A DNA stretch of 40,177 nt, taken from the NCBI GenBank assembly GCA_029978325.1, contig JAPOJR010000012.1, forward strand, positions 1 through 40,177, in the 5' to 3' direction. Within the stretch, counting starts at the first letter, position 1. Each line of letters begins with the position of its first letter. Positions 29,549 to 37,541 of this stretch are shown one piece after another. Source of the DNA: Alphaproteobacteria bacterium (GTDB taxonomy: Bacteria; Pseudomonadota; Alphaproteobacteria; Bin95). The position numbers and the translations under genes were made by a program. Below the pieces are notes generated by a model, which worked only from the letters and a program-made list of their open reading frames with translations, was not told the origin of the DNA and did no database searches.

Positions 29549-32380
29549 TTATGCGGTCCCCAAACGCTTCAGCGCGGCCTCCAGGGTGGCGCGTGCCTGC
29601 TCTCTGTCCACCTCGCTCAGCGTGGATGGGCTGAACAGCAGTTTCAGTCCTGGCTGGTCCAGCCGAATCAGCTCACCTGCCTCTTCCAAATCCTCGTATA
29701 CGCCCAGGACCTTATAGGCATGCACAGGCCGCGAGAGCCCCTTTAGCGTCAGCATGCCATAGTCCTCTGCGTGAATGGCGTCGCGCACCAGGGCGTAGGT
29801 CTCGCTGGAGATGAGGATTCCGCCTGTCTCGGCGTGGCCTTGCAGGCGGGCGGCGGCGTTCACCTCGTTGCCGACGACAGTGTAGTCCATGCGGTCCTCG
29901 CTGCCGAAATTGCCGACGGTGCAAAAGCCGGTGGTGATGCCGATACGCAACTCGAAGATTTGCTCAAGCCCAAGATTGCGCCATTTTTCTTGCAGTTCGC
30001 GCAACCGCCGCTGCATGGCGATGCCCATGCGTACGCAGGCGATGGCGTCTTCCTTCGGCCCCTTTGAATCCGGGTCGCCAAAGAAGGCCAGGATCGCGTC
30101 GCCGATGAACTTGTCGATGGTGGCGCCGAACTTGATGGCGATCTCGGCCATGGCCGAGAGGTAGTCGTTCAGCATCGCCGTGATTTCTTCGGACTCCAGC
30201 GTATCGACTACTGAGGTAAAGCCGGCGATGTCGGAGAAAAAGATGGAAAGCTTCTTGCGCTTGGCATCGACCGTCACGTTTTGCGTGCCGGCGAAAATCG
30301 AGGAATACACTTGCGGCGACAGGTATTTCGACAGCTTGGTCGAGAGCAATTCCAGCGCCTGCGCTTTCTCGCTGGCAATGACGCTGGCGTCGTCGGCCCG
30401 TTGCATCGCCTCCCGCAACTCCTGTTCCGCTTGCTTGCGGTCGGAGATATCGGCAATAGCGCCGACCAGCCGCACAACACGCCCCCGCGCATCCCGGACC
30501 GAAGAAGCGCTGTCCGCCACCCAGATATATTCGCCGGCGCCGCTGCGGATGCGGTATTCGCACGCGAGATACTCGGACTCGCCTTTGAAATGCATCATCA
30601 TTGCCGTGCGATACCGTTGACGGTCCCGCGGATGCACCCGCTCGTTCCATTCGCCGGAAGTGAGATTGTCCGTGCGCAAGCCAACAATCCGGTTCAATTG
30701 CTCCGAAACCGTCAGCCGGTCGCCCACCACATCCCAATCGTATAGCCCCTCGGTTGCCGCGGCGGTCGCCAGGGAAAAGCGCTCCTCGCTCATGCGCAGG
30801 CCAAGTTCCGCCTGTTTCAGCGCTGTCACGTCACTGAACACGCCGACAAGCCCGCCATCGTGCGCGCGCCGCCAACTGACATTGACCCAACGGCCATCGG
30901 CCAGTTCCGTTTGGTAAGACCCTGACGCACGCGCCCGCAATGCCATACGGTTCGCCACCCAGGTTTCCGCGTCAGAGCCAATGCCGACCAGACTTTGGTG
31001 CTCGACCAAGCCGTAAAGCACGTCCTCGTACACCACGCCGGGCACCAGCATTGCCCCGACATCCGGATACAGAGTTCGATACTGCTCGTTGCACAGCACT
31101 AGCCGGTCGTCGGCATCATAGATCGCGAAGCCGTCGGAAATACTGTCGATGGCCTTTTCCAATTGCTGACGCGCGGTGTCGGCGGCATCGCGATGCGCAA
31201 TCACGTCGGAGATGTCGCCTGTCGAACCCACCATGCGAATCGCCTTACCCGCAGCGTCGAAGCGTGCGACCCCGTGCTGGCGTGCGTAGCCCCAACTGCC
31301 GTCGCCGCGCCTGTAGCGCATTTCAGCCTCAAACCGCTCGGTCTCGCCCTTGAAATGCGCGATGACTGCCTTGCGGTATATGCCACGGTCATCCGGATGG
31401 ATTCGGTCGAACCAATCCTGCGGCGATTTCAATTGGCGCGGATCGAGCCCAAGAGACGACCGCACGCCGGCCGAGTAGTAAATTTCGTCCTTTTCAATAT
31501 CCCAGTCGTAGAGGCCCTCGTTAATCGCCTCCATCGCGATGGCATAGCGTTCCTCGCTGGCGCGTTGGGCCGCTTCCGCAATTTTCCTGCGCGTAATGTC
31601 GGAGACCGCGCCAACCAGGCGAACGGCGCGGCCTGCATGGTTCCGCACGCAACGGCCTGTATCGGACAGCCAGACGAATTCGCCGGATTTGCGGCGCATC
31701 CTGTATTCGATCTTGAGGTTCGGGGCTTCGCCCCTGAAATGCGCCACCAGGGCGGACCGATAGGCTTCTGCATCGTCCGGATGCACCAGGCCGGCCCAAT
31801 CTTCCGAGCGAAGCTCACCAGGATCCAAGCCCAACATGCCGGTCAGGCGATAGGACACCGTGAGGGAGTTTCCAGAGATGTCCCAGTCATAAATGCCTTC
31901 GGACGAGGCCTCGCTGACCAGTTCGTGCCATTCCTGGCGCTGGCGCAGCGACCGGGCTTCCTGTTCGCGGATCGTGATATCGGCAAACGTCAGGCTCAAG
32001 CCGCCAGAGCCCAACGCTGCAAGTTGCATCTCAAAAATGCGACCGTCGGAGATCACCTGGATTTCCGAATAGCGCAGCCGCTGGCGGGCACGCTGCAGCC
32101 AGGTATCGACGAAGCCGTCGTGCATCTCCGGCGGAAGCCCGCCATTCACCGCTTCATGGCGAAGCAAGTCAGCCAATGAAACGCCCGATTGGCACAGATT
32201 GGCGGGATAGCCGCGCGTGTGGCGGAAAAGGTCATTGAACGACGCCAGCCGCAACCCCGCATCGAAAACCGCCGCAGCAACCCCTACCGAAGACAAGACT
32301 TCCGCAAACAGGCCTTCGCCAAGAGGAGGCGCTTGGTCATTCCAAGCTGGATCGGTTCGCATTGTCTGGCACTTCTCCAA
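29549..32380 (-). CDS. multi-PAS sensor with C-terminal class III adenylate/guanylate cyclase domain
   Basis: 943 aa; about five PAS domains (three EGxYDWD-type PAS_3-like repeats), then KKLSIFFSDIAGFTSVVDTLESEEITAMLNDYLSAM...GATIDKFIGDAILAFFGDP...MDYTVVGNEVNAAARLQ. Confidence 0.92.
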   Translation of the reverse strand: MEKCQTMRTDPAWNDQAPPLGEGLFAEVLSSVGVAAAVFDAGLRLASFNDLFRHTRGYPANLCQSGVSLADLLRHEAVNGGLPPEMHDGFVDTWLQRARQRLRYSEIQVISDGRIFEMQLAALGSGGLSLTFADITIREQEARSLRQRQEWHELVSEASSEGIYDWDISGNSLTVSYRLTGMLGLDPGELRSEDWAGLVHPDDAEAYRSALVAHFRGEAPNLKIEYRMRRKSGEFVWLSDTGRCVRNHAGRAVRLVGAVSDITRRKIAEAAQRASEERYAIAMEAINEGLYDWDIEKDEIYYSAGVRSSLGLDPRQLKSPQDWFDRIHPDDRGIYRKAVIAHFKGETERFEAEMRYRRGDGSWGYARQHGVARFDAAGKAIRMVGSTGDISDVIAHRDAADTARQQLEKAIDSISDGFAIYDADDRLVLCNEQYRTLYPDVGAMLVPGVVYEDVLYGLVEHQSLVGIGSDAETWVANRMALRARASGSYQTELADGRWVNVSWRRAHDGGLVGVFSDVTALKQAELGLRMSEERFSLATAAATEGLYDWDVVGDRLTVSEQLNRIVGLRTDNLTSGEWNERVHPRDRQRYRTAMMMHFKGESEYLACEYRIRSGAGEYIWVADSASSVRDARGRVVRLVGAIADISDRKQAEQELREAMQRADDASVIASEKAQALELLSTKLSKYLSPQVYSSIFAGTQNVTVDAKRKKLSIFFSDIAGFTSVVDTLESEEITAMLNDYLSAMAEIAIKFGATIDKFIGDAILAFFGDPDSKGPKEDAIACVRMGIAMQRRLRELQEKWRNLGLEQIFELRIGITTGFCTVGNFGSEDRMDYTVVGNEVNAAARLQGHAETGGILISSETYALVRDAIHAEDYGMLTLKGLSRPVHAYKVLGVYEDLEEAGELIRLDQPGLKLLFSPSTLSEVDREQARATLEAALKRLGTA

Positions 32381-32456
32381 ATGTTCAAGGACTATGACAC
32401 CGGTGACAGAAAGTGCAAAGCGTAATTGTTTTTGGTTCTGGCCAAGTCATCAAAGA

Positions 32457-32486
32457 AAAATTCAGGATCAATTGGTCCTGAATTTT
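32457..32486 (-). terminator. AT-rich intrinsic terminator-like hairpin
   Basis: Perfect 11 bp stem AAAATTCAGGA-TCAATTGG-TCCTGAATTTT; minus strand continues with TTCTTTG, downstream of the minus-strand GNAT remnant. Confidence 0.6.
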
Positions 32487-32540
32487 CGATAATACGAACG
32501 AATTCGACAGAAAATCATAAGAAGCTTCCGCTCTCGCCCT

Positions 32541-32892
32541 TCACAGCCCCAACGCCAATTCCGCGGGACTGGGGTGGCAGTAAACCAGCATGCCCGGCCG
32601 CCCGTCGCGCTTCATCCGGCGCTCGACGTGGGCCCCCATCCGCTAGGCCAGTCTGATGGAACTGTGATTGCCTTCGTAGATGCAACTCGCGATCTCATTC
32701 CAACCAAGGGTATCGTAAGCGTAGGCGCGGGCTCGAACGGCAGCCTTGTGCGCATATCCGCGGCCTTCGAACCCATTCATCACCAGCCCGCCAACCTCCG
32801 GCGCCGGCCACCCTTCGGGATTCCAGAGGCCAACCTGTCCGCAATAGGCGCCAGTCGCCTTTTCTTCTACCGCCCAGAAGCCATTTGATCGG
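32541..32892 (-). pseudogene. GNAT (RimJ/RimL-type) acetyltransferase pseudogene
   Basis: Minus-strand translation ARSNGFWAVEEKATGAYCGQVGLWNPEGWPAPEVGGLVMNGFEGRGYAHKAAVRARAYAYDTLGWNEIASCIYEGNHSSIRLA*RMGAHVERRMKRDGRPGMLVYCHPSPAELALGL*: GNAT core intact, in-frame TAG at 32643-32645, N-terminal half missing. Confidence 0.8.
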
Positions 32893-32905
32893 GCGTTGCT
32901 CTAGC
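32881..32905 (-). repeat. half-copy of the palindromic repeat found at 40113-40163
   Basis: CCATTTGATCGGGCGTTGCTCTAGC is the exact reverse complement of 40113-40137 (25/25). Confidence 0.8.
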
Positions 32906-32959
32906 GTCACTGTACCCAGGGGCGCAGTGGCAGAATGCTGCCTGGTGACGCCTGGCCAA

Positions 32960-32998
32960 AACACAAAAAGGCCCCGGCGCTTGGCGCGCCAGGGCCTT
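32960..32998 (-). terminator. intrinsic terminator of the HpcH/HpaI aldolase gene
   Basis: AAGGCCC...GGGCCTT stem with inner GC pairing; minus strand continues TTTTTGTGTTTT. Confidence 0.7.
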
Positions 32999-33020
32999 AG
33001 AACTACTCCGCGAGCCGGGC

Positions 33021-33809
33021 TCAGTACGGGCTGCCGCTTTCCTTCTTCACGCCCGCCTTCATCTTGCCCAGTTCCTGCTGGCAGCCGATGGCCATCATGC
33101 GGCTGTCGTTGGCGATGGTGGTGAGCAGGAAGCCCTTCTCGATCATCTCCAGCGCAAATTCCGCCGTGCCGCAGTGCAGTCCCGCCGGGATATTGTGTCG
33201 TTTACAGCCTGCCAGGATCTCCATCATCTTGTCATAGATGAACTGGTCGGTGGGATCGAGCCGCGGCTCTCGACCATACGAAAGCGCCAGGTCTGCCGGG
33301 CCGATATAGATGCCATCGAGGCCGGGCGTCGTGAGGATCTCGTCCAGGTTCTGGACTGCCTTGTCGGTTTCGATCATGGCGATGGCGAGAATGGTCTCGT
33401 TCGCCTTCTTCACATAGTCGCTGCCGGAATACAGCACCGCGCGGATCGGGCCGTTCGAGCGGTAGCCAAGCGGCGGATACTTCACCGCGCCGATAAAGCG
33501 TTCGCACTCTTCGCGGCTGTTGATCATCGGCGCGATAATGCCCTGCGCGCCAGCGTCCAGCAATTTCATGATCGCTGCCGGATCGTTCCACGGCACCCGC
33601 GCCGTCATCGGCACGTTGGTGGTGGAGATCGCCTGCATCATGTACACGGCGTCGATGTAATCGATCAGGCCGTGTTGGGTGTCGATGGTGATGGCGTCCC
33701 AGCCCTGGTGCGCCATGACCTCGGCGGAGAAGCTGGAGGGGATCGCCAGCCAGCCGTTGACGACGGCCTTCCCAGCTTTCCAGGATTCGAGAATGGGGTT
33801 TGCGCGCAT
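33021..33809 (-). CDS. HpcH/HpaI family aldolase
   Basis: NGWLAIPSSFSAEVMAHQGWDAITIDTQHGLIDY...LLDAGAQGIIAPMINSREECERFIGAVKYPPLGYRSNGP...GLDGIYIGPADLALSYG. Confidence 0.92.
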   Translation of the reverse strand: MRANPILESWKAGKAVVNGWLAIPSSFSAEVMAHQGWDAITIDTQHGLIDYIDAVYMMQAISTTNVPMTARVPWNDPAAIMKLLDAGAQGIIAPMINSREECERFIGAVKYPPLGYRSNGPIRAVLYSGSDYVKKANETILAIAMIETDKAVQNLDEILTTPGLDGIYIGPADLALSYGREPRLDPTDQFIYDKMMEILAGCKRHNIPAGLHCGTAEFALEMIEKGFLLTTIANDSRMMAIGCQQELGKMKAGVKKESGSPY

Positions 33810-33811
33810 GA

Positions 33812-34780
33812 TCAGAGCACTTCCTTGTTGATGACGTTTTCAGGGTTGAGCTTGCCGTTGAAGCAGTCGACCACATTCTGCGCCGCGGTCGCGCCCATCC
33901 GGAACATACTTTCTTCCGTATTGCCGGCGGAGTGCGGCGAGACAATGATATTGTCGAGCGCGAACAGCGGGTCCTCGGCGCGGGGCGGCTCGACCACGAA
34001 CGGGTCGATGCCGGCGCCGGCGATGACGTTGCGCTTCAGGCAGTCGACCAGGTCGGCCTCGTCGATGATGCCGCCGCGGGCGGTGTTGATCAGGAAGGCG
34101 GTCGGCTTCATCGCCTCGATCTCTTTGGTGCCGATCATGCCCGTGGTTTCTTCGTTCTTGGGGCAGTTGACGGAGACGAAGTCCATCTCGCCCAACACGG
34201 CACGGAAGTCCTCGACCGGCGTGGCGCCGGCGGTGGCGATTGCGTCCTGAATCACATAGGGGTCGTGGACGAACACCTTCATCTGCATGGCGTTCAGCAT
34301 CGGCACCAGGCGCCGTCCGATGCGGCCGAAGCCGAGAACCAGGACCGAGCGGCCGGCCAGGTCATAGGCCGGCACTTCGCGCCGGATGTCCCAATTGCCT
34401 TTCCGCGTCTCGCGGTCGAACAGAAAGACGCGCTTGGCCAGCGCCAACATGAAAAACAGCGAGTGCTCGGCCACCGTGATCGAGTTGGCGATGCCGACGA
34501 CGGCCAGCGGAATGCCGGCCTTGGTCAGCGCCGGCACGTTCACCGCGTCATAGCCGACACCGTGGCGGGCCACGATCTTCATCCGCGTCGCCTTTTCGAT
34601 AATGGCCGGCGTGAAGGGCGCCACGCCCAGAATGGCGGCGTCGTATTCGCCGACATGCTGGAGAATGTTGGCTTCAGAGGTTTCCGTGAACTGCACCACC
34701 TCGATTTCTGGGTGATGGTCAAAGACGGAGGCGATGCCCGGCGTATAGGGCATTTGCAGCATGACGCGGTATTGGGCCAT
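33812..34780 (-). CDS. D-2-hydroxyacid dehydrogenase (phosphoglycerate dehydrogenase-like)
   Basis: Start set at ATG 34780 (MAQYRVMLQMPYTPGIASVF); GRSVLVLGFGRIGRRLVPMLNAMQMKVFVHDPYV; VNCPKNEETTGMIGTKEIEAMKPTAFLINTARGGIIDEADL. Confidence 0.92.
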   Translation of the reverse strand: MAQYRVMLQMPYTPGIASVFDHHPEIEVVQFTETSEANILQHVGEYDAAILGVAPFTPAIIEKATRMKIVARHGVGYDAVNVPALTKAGIPLAVVGIANSITVAEHSLFFMLALAKRVFLFDRETRKGNWDIRREVPAYDLAGRSVLVLGFGRIGRRLVPMLNAMQMKVFVHDPYVIQDAIATAGATPVEDFRAVLGEMDFVSVNCPKNEETTGMIGTKEIEAMKPTAFLINTARGGIIDEADLVDCLKRNVIAGAGIDPFVVEPPRAEDPLFALDNIIVSPHSAGNTEESMFRMGATAAQNVVDCFNGKLNPENVINKEVL

Positions 34781-34854
34781 GGGCGGTTTCCTGAGCTTGT
34801 AGTTTGCCGATTGCCGGCCAAGAGAGCATGCCGCGGCGAGGCCGGCAAGTCTGT

Positions 34855-34888
34855 GATCCCCGGAGGCCGCGGAGCGGCCATCCGGGGC
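34855..34888 (+). repeat. REP-like hairpin, copy 1
   Basis: GATCCCCGGAGGCCGCGGAGCGGCCATCCGGGGC; CCCCGGA/TCCGGGG and GGCCGC/GCGGCC stems. Confidence 0.7.
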
Positions 34889-34901
34889 CGGCGTCATCCT
34901 T

Positions 34902-34926
34902 CGAACACCGCCACTGCCAGTGTTCG
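34902..34926. repeat. linker hairpin between the two REP-like elements
   Basis: CGAACAC-(11 nt)-GTGTTCG. Confidence 0.5.
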
Positions 34927-34938
34927 CGAGATAGACCG

Positions 34939-34972
34939 GTCCCGGATCGGCGCTCCGCACCGTCCGGGAATC
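34939..34972 (-). repeat. REP-like hairpin, copy 2 (inverted)
   Basis: Reverse complement GATTCCCGGACGGTGCGGAGCGCCGATCCGGGAC matches copy 1 at 27 of 34 positions. Confidence 0.7.
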
Positions 34973-34975
34973 GGG

Positions 34976-35956
34976 TCAGCCGGCCAGGATGGTCTCCACC
35001 AGCTTCTGCACCTCAAAGGCCTCACGCAAGGATGCCAGCGAGTGTCCTGTTTCGCCGCGGGTCATGGCGGCGACCATGTCCAGCTGGCGCTTCAGGATCA
35101 GTGGGCGCATTTCCTCGTTGGGACGCGCGCCTTCGGCCTCGCGCCATTCGCCATCCGCACCCAGCTTCTCGGCGATCGCCCAGTCGCGCAGGCGCAGCTT
35201 GCCTTTCGAGCCATGCAGGATCCACAGGTTGTGGTCCGGCTTCTCGGTCGTGCCGACGCCGCCGGTCAGCGTTACCGGCACGCCGCCTGCCGTCATCTCG
35301 GCAGAACACGCAATCTCCGAGCCCTCGCCCGCGGGATAGGTCACTGAATGGCTGTGCATGGTGATCGGCCCGATCTGGCGCAGCGTCGCGAACAGAAAGT
35401 GGCTGACCACCTCACGCGTGTAGCCGCCCTGGGCGCGCCGGTCGAGCCAGGCGACGGCGTCCATCTGCCAGGGGCGGGGCCAGGCCTTGAAGCCGATCTC
35501 GATCTCGACCCGTTCCAGGTCGCCTAATTCGCCGGCGGCGCGCCAGGCGTTAATCTGGTCGAGCGCGAAGCTGGCGGTGAAGGGGAAATTGACGGCGCAG
35601 CGGGCGCCGGCTTTCTCCATGTGCTCGACCACTGCACGGGCTTTGGCGACATCCACGCCCAGCGGCTTTTCGCAATGCACAGCAAGGCCGGCGGCGACGG
35701 CTTGTTCCAACTGGTCCAGGTGATAGGCCGGCGGCGAGGCGACATGCACAACATCCGAGGCGGCGAGTACGGCCTCCAGGGTGTCGAAGGCCGGCGCGCC
35801 TGGGAAATCTTTGGCATAGCGCGCCATCGCGTCCGGGGACGGGTCCCAAGCGCCGGACGAAACCAGGACATTGGGGTCATGTGCCCGTGCGACGCGAAGC
35901 AGGCGCTCGCCCATAATGCCATAACCGATGGTGCCGAGGCGGACGGGTTTGGACAT
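34976..35956 (-). CDS. Gfo/Idh/MocA family oxidoreductase
   Basis: MSKPVRLGTIGYGIMGERLLRVARAHDPNVLVSSGAWDPS...VHVASPPAYHLDQLEQAVAAGLAVHCEKPLGVDVAKARAVVE. Confidence 0.92.
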   Translation of the reverse strand: MSKPVRLGTIGYGIMGERLLRVARAHDPNVLVSSGAWDPSPDAMARYAKDFPGAPAFDTLEAVLAASDVVHVASPPAYHLDQLEQAVAAGLAVHCEKPLGVDVAKARAVVEHMEKAGARCAVNFPFTASFALDQINAWRAAGELGDLERVEIEIGFKAWPRPWQMDAVAWLDRRAQGGYTREVVSHFLFATLRQIGPITMHSHSVTYPAGEGSEIACSAEMTAGGVPVTLTGGVGTTEKPDHNLWILHGSKGKLRLRDWAIAEKLGADGEWREAEGARPNEEMRPLILKRQLDMVAAMTRGETGHSLASLREAFEVQKLVETILAG

Positions 35957-36048
35957 GTCAGAAAAACCTTTCGGGAGAACGCTTTAAAGTGTGCGGACTA
36001 ATGGAGGCAACGATTGGTGTGGCCGCGAGCTTACCGATTCCCCTTCGC

Positions 36049-36135
36049 TTACGCCACAGCATCGGCCAGCGCTGCTTTGACGATATTCGCACCGACAAGC
36101 CCACTGGCGACGGCGACGGCAAGGGCTTTCGACAT
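36049..36135 (-). CDS. putative 28-aa hydrophobic microprotein
   Basis: MSKALAVAVASGLVGANIVKAALADAVA with upstream GAGGAGACCC; lies between the MFS stop and the Gfo/Idh start on the same strand. Confidence 0.35.
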   Translation of the reverse strand: MSKALAVAVASGLVGANIVKAALADAVA

Positions 36136-36148
36136 GGGGTGGGTCTCC

Positions 36149-37450
36149 TCAGGTCTGATCGGCGGTAAGGCGGGGTGGCCTAGCCAGACTGGCAAGAACC
36201 GACGCAAACATGCAATAGCTGAAGCTCGCCACCGCCACCGCCTCGACGCCGATGCTGGCGTCGAAAGCAAGTCCCATCACCATCGGTGCGAGGCCGGACG
36301 AGAACACCATCGTCGAGGTCGCAAACGCCCGGATCGCGCCCACATAGCGCAGCCCATACAATTCCGGCCAGAGCGCGCCGGTCACGACGGAACTGACGCC
36401 CGTGCCGAACCCCATCAGGCTCAGATAGATTGGCGGCCACCAGGCGGAATTCCCAAAGGCCAGTGCGATGCAACACAGCGACAGGGGTCCCAGATAGAAT
36501 GGCACCATCCGACGGGCGCTGAACCGGTCCACCAACGGCCCGCCGACCAGCAGGCCGGCGACGGAAGCCGCCGCATAGGCGGAAAACGCCGCCGCCATCA
36601 GCTCGATCGACCAGCCTTTTTCGCCCGCAACGTGGACTTGGTGAAACACAAAGCCGGTGGAGATGAAAGCCGGGGCCAGCAACACCGGCATCCGGAGCCA
36701 CAAGCCAGGGTCGCGCAGCATCTGGCCGACCCGATAGCCCTCTGCCGATTGGCCGCCGCGGCTCCGGGCCAAAGCCTCCGTCCGCGCCTCCAGGTCCTCG
36801 TTCCGCAACAGGCGCAGTGCCAATGGCAGCAGCAGCAGTACCAGAGCGGCTGTGACCCACCATGCCTCGCGCCAGGTTACCAGCGTCAGCAGCCCCACCA
36901 CATAGGGCGGCGACAGCGCCGAACCCAGCGCCTGTCCCAACTGCGCAATCCCCAGCGCCCTGCCACGCTCTGCAAGGAAATAGCGGGCCATGGCGGTGAT
37001 GCCGATATGCACGGACATGCCTTGCCCCATCAACCGCAGCCCATAGATCGCCGCGGCGCAACTGAGCGGGCCCCAGGCCAGGCCCATGAATGCCGCCACC
37101 GCAGCCAGCGACAGCAGGGTCAGCCAGGCCGTGCGTTGGGCGCTCCAATGGTCGACGATGCGGCCCAGCCAGATGATCGTTGCCGAACTGGCCAGCGTGC
37201 CGGCCATGTAGACCGTGCCGAACTCCCCATGCGAAAGGCCGAACTCGCGCCGGATCTCGCCGCCGAACAACGAGATGAAATAGGTCTGGCCGACGCTTGA
37301 CACGAAGCACAGCGCAAAACCAAAGCCGATCAGGTTCGCGTTGGCGCGCAGGAAGGTGAAGGAAAACATGAGGCGCGGGGATAAGCGCTCAACGCCAGAA
37401 AAGCCATACCTCATTGCATGGTGCATCGCGGCATTCGCGGGAATGGGCAT
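36149..37450 (-). CDS. MFS transporter
   Basis: Multi-TM protein; FGTVYMAGTLASSATIIWLGRIVDHWSAQRTAWLTLL, RGRALGIAQLGQALGSALSPPYV; true start may be internal (for example MFSFTFLRANAN). Confidence 0.88.
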   Translation of the reverse strand: MPIPANAAMHHAMRYGFSGVERLSPRLMFSFTFLRANANLIGFGFALCFVSSVGQTYFISLFGGEIRREFGLSHGEFGTVYMAGTLASSATIIWLGRIVDHWSAQRTAWLTLLSLAAVAAFMGLAWGPLSCAAAIYGLRLMGQGMSVHIGITAMARYFLAERGRALGIAQLGQALGSALSPPYVVGLLTLVTWREAWWVTAALVLLLLPLALRLLRNEDLEARTEALARSRGGQSAEGYRVGQMLRDPGLWLRMPVLLAPAFISTGFVFHQVHVAGEKGWSIELMAAAFSAYAAASVAGLLVGGPLVDRFSARRMVPFYLGPLSLCCIALAFGNSAWWPPIYLSLMGFGTGVSSVVTGALWPELYGLRYVGAIRAFATSTMVFSSGLAPMVMGLAFDASIGVEAVAVASFSYCMFASVLASLARPPRLTADQT

Positions 37451-37541
37451 GCCGGCGCGGGCATGATATCAAGGTCGCAATTATGTCCGCACGCCCTGCG
37501 CCCGGTCCTCATCCGGGCCACCCGACCATGAGGATAAGCCT

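Noticed and set aside
31163-32179. 338-aa plus-strand ORF opposite the PAS-cyclase gene
   Set aside because: Shadow ORF; the minus strand has unmistakable PAS repeats.
32695-32964. 89-aa minus-strand ORF MFWPGVTRQ...
   Set aside because: Out of frame with the GNAT remnant, whose frame gives a recognisable GNAT protein; this ORF is a by-product of the pseudogene region.
33932-35347. 471-aa plus-strand ORF across the dehydrogenase and Gfo/Idh genes
   Set aside because: Crosses the intergenic REP cluster and two good minus-strand genes; H/D/R/G-rich shadow composition.
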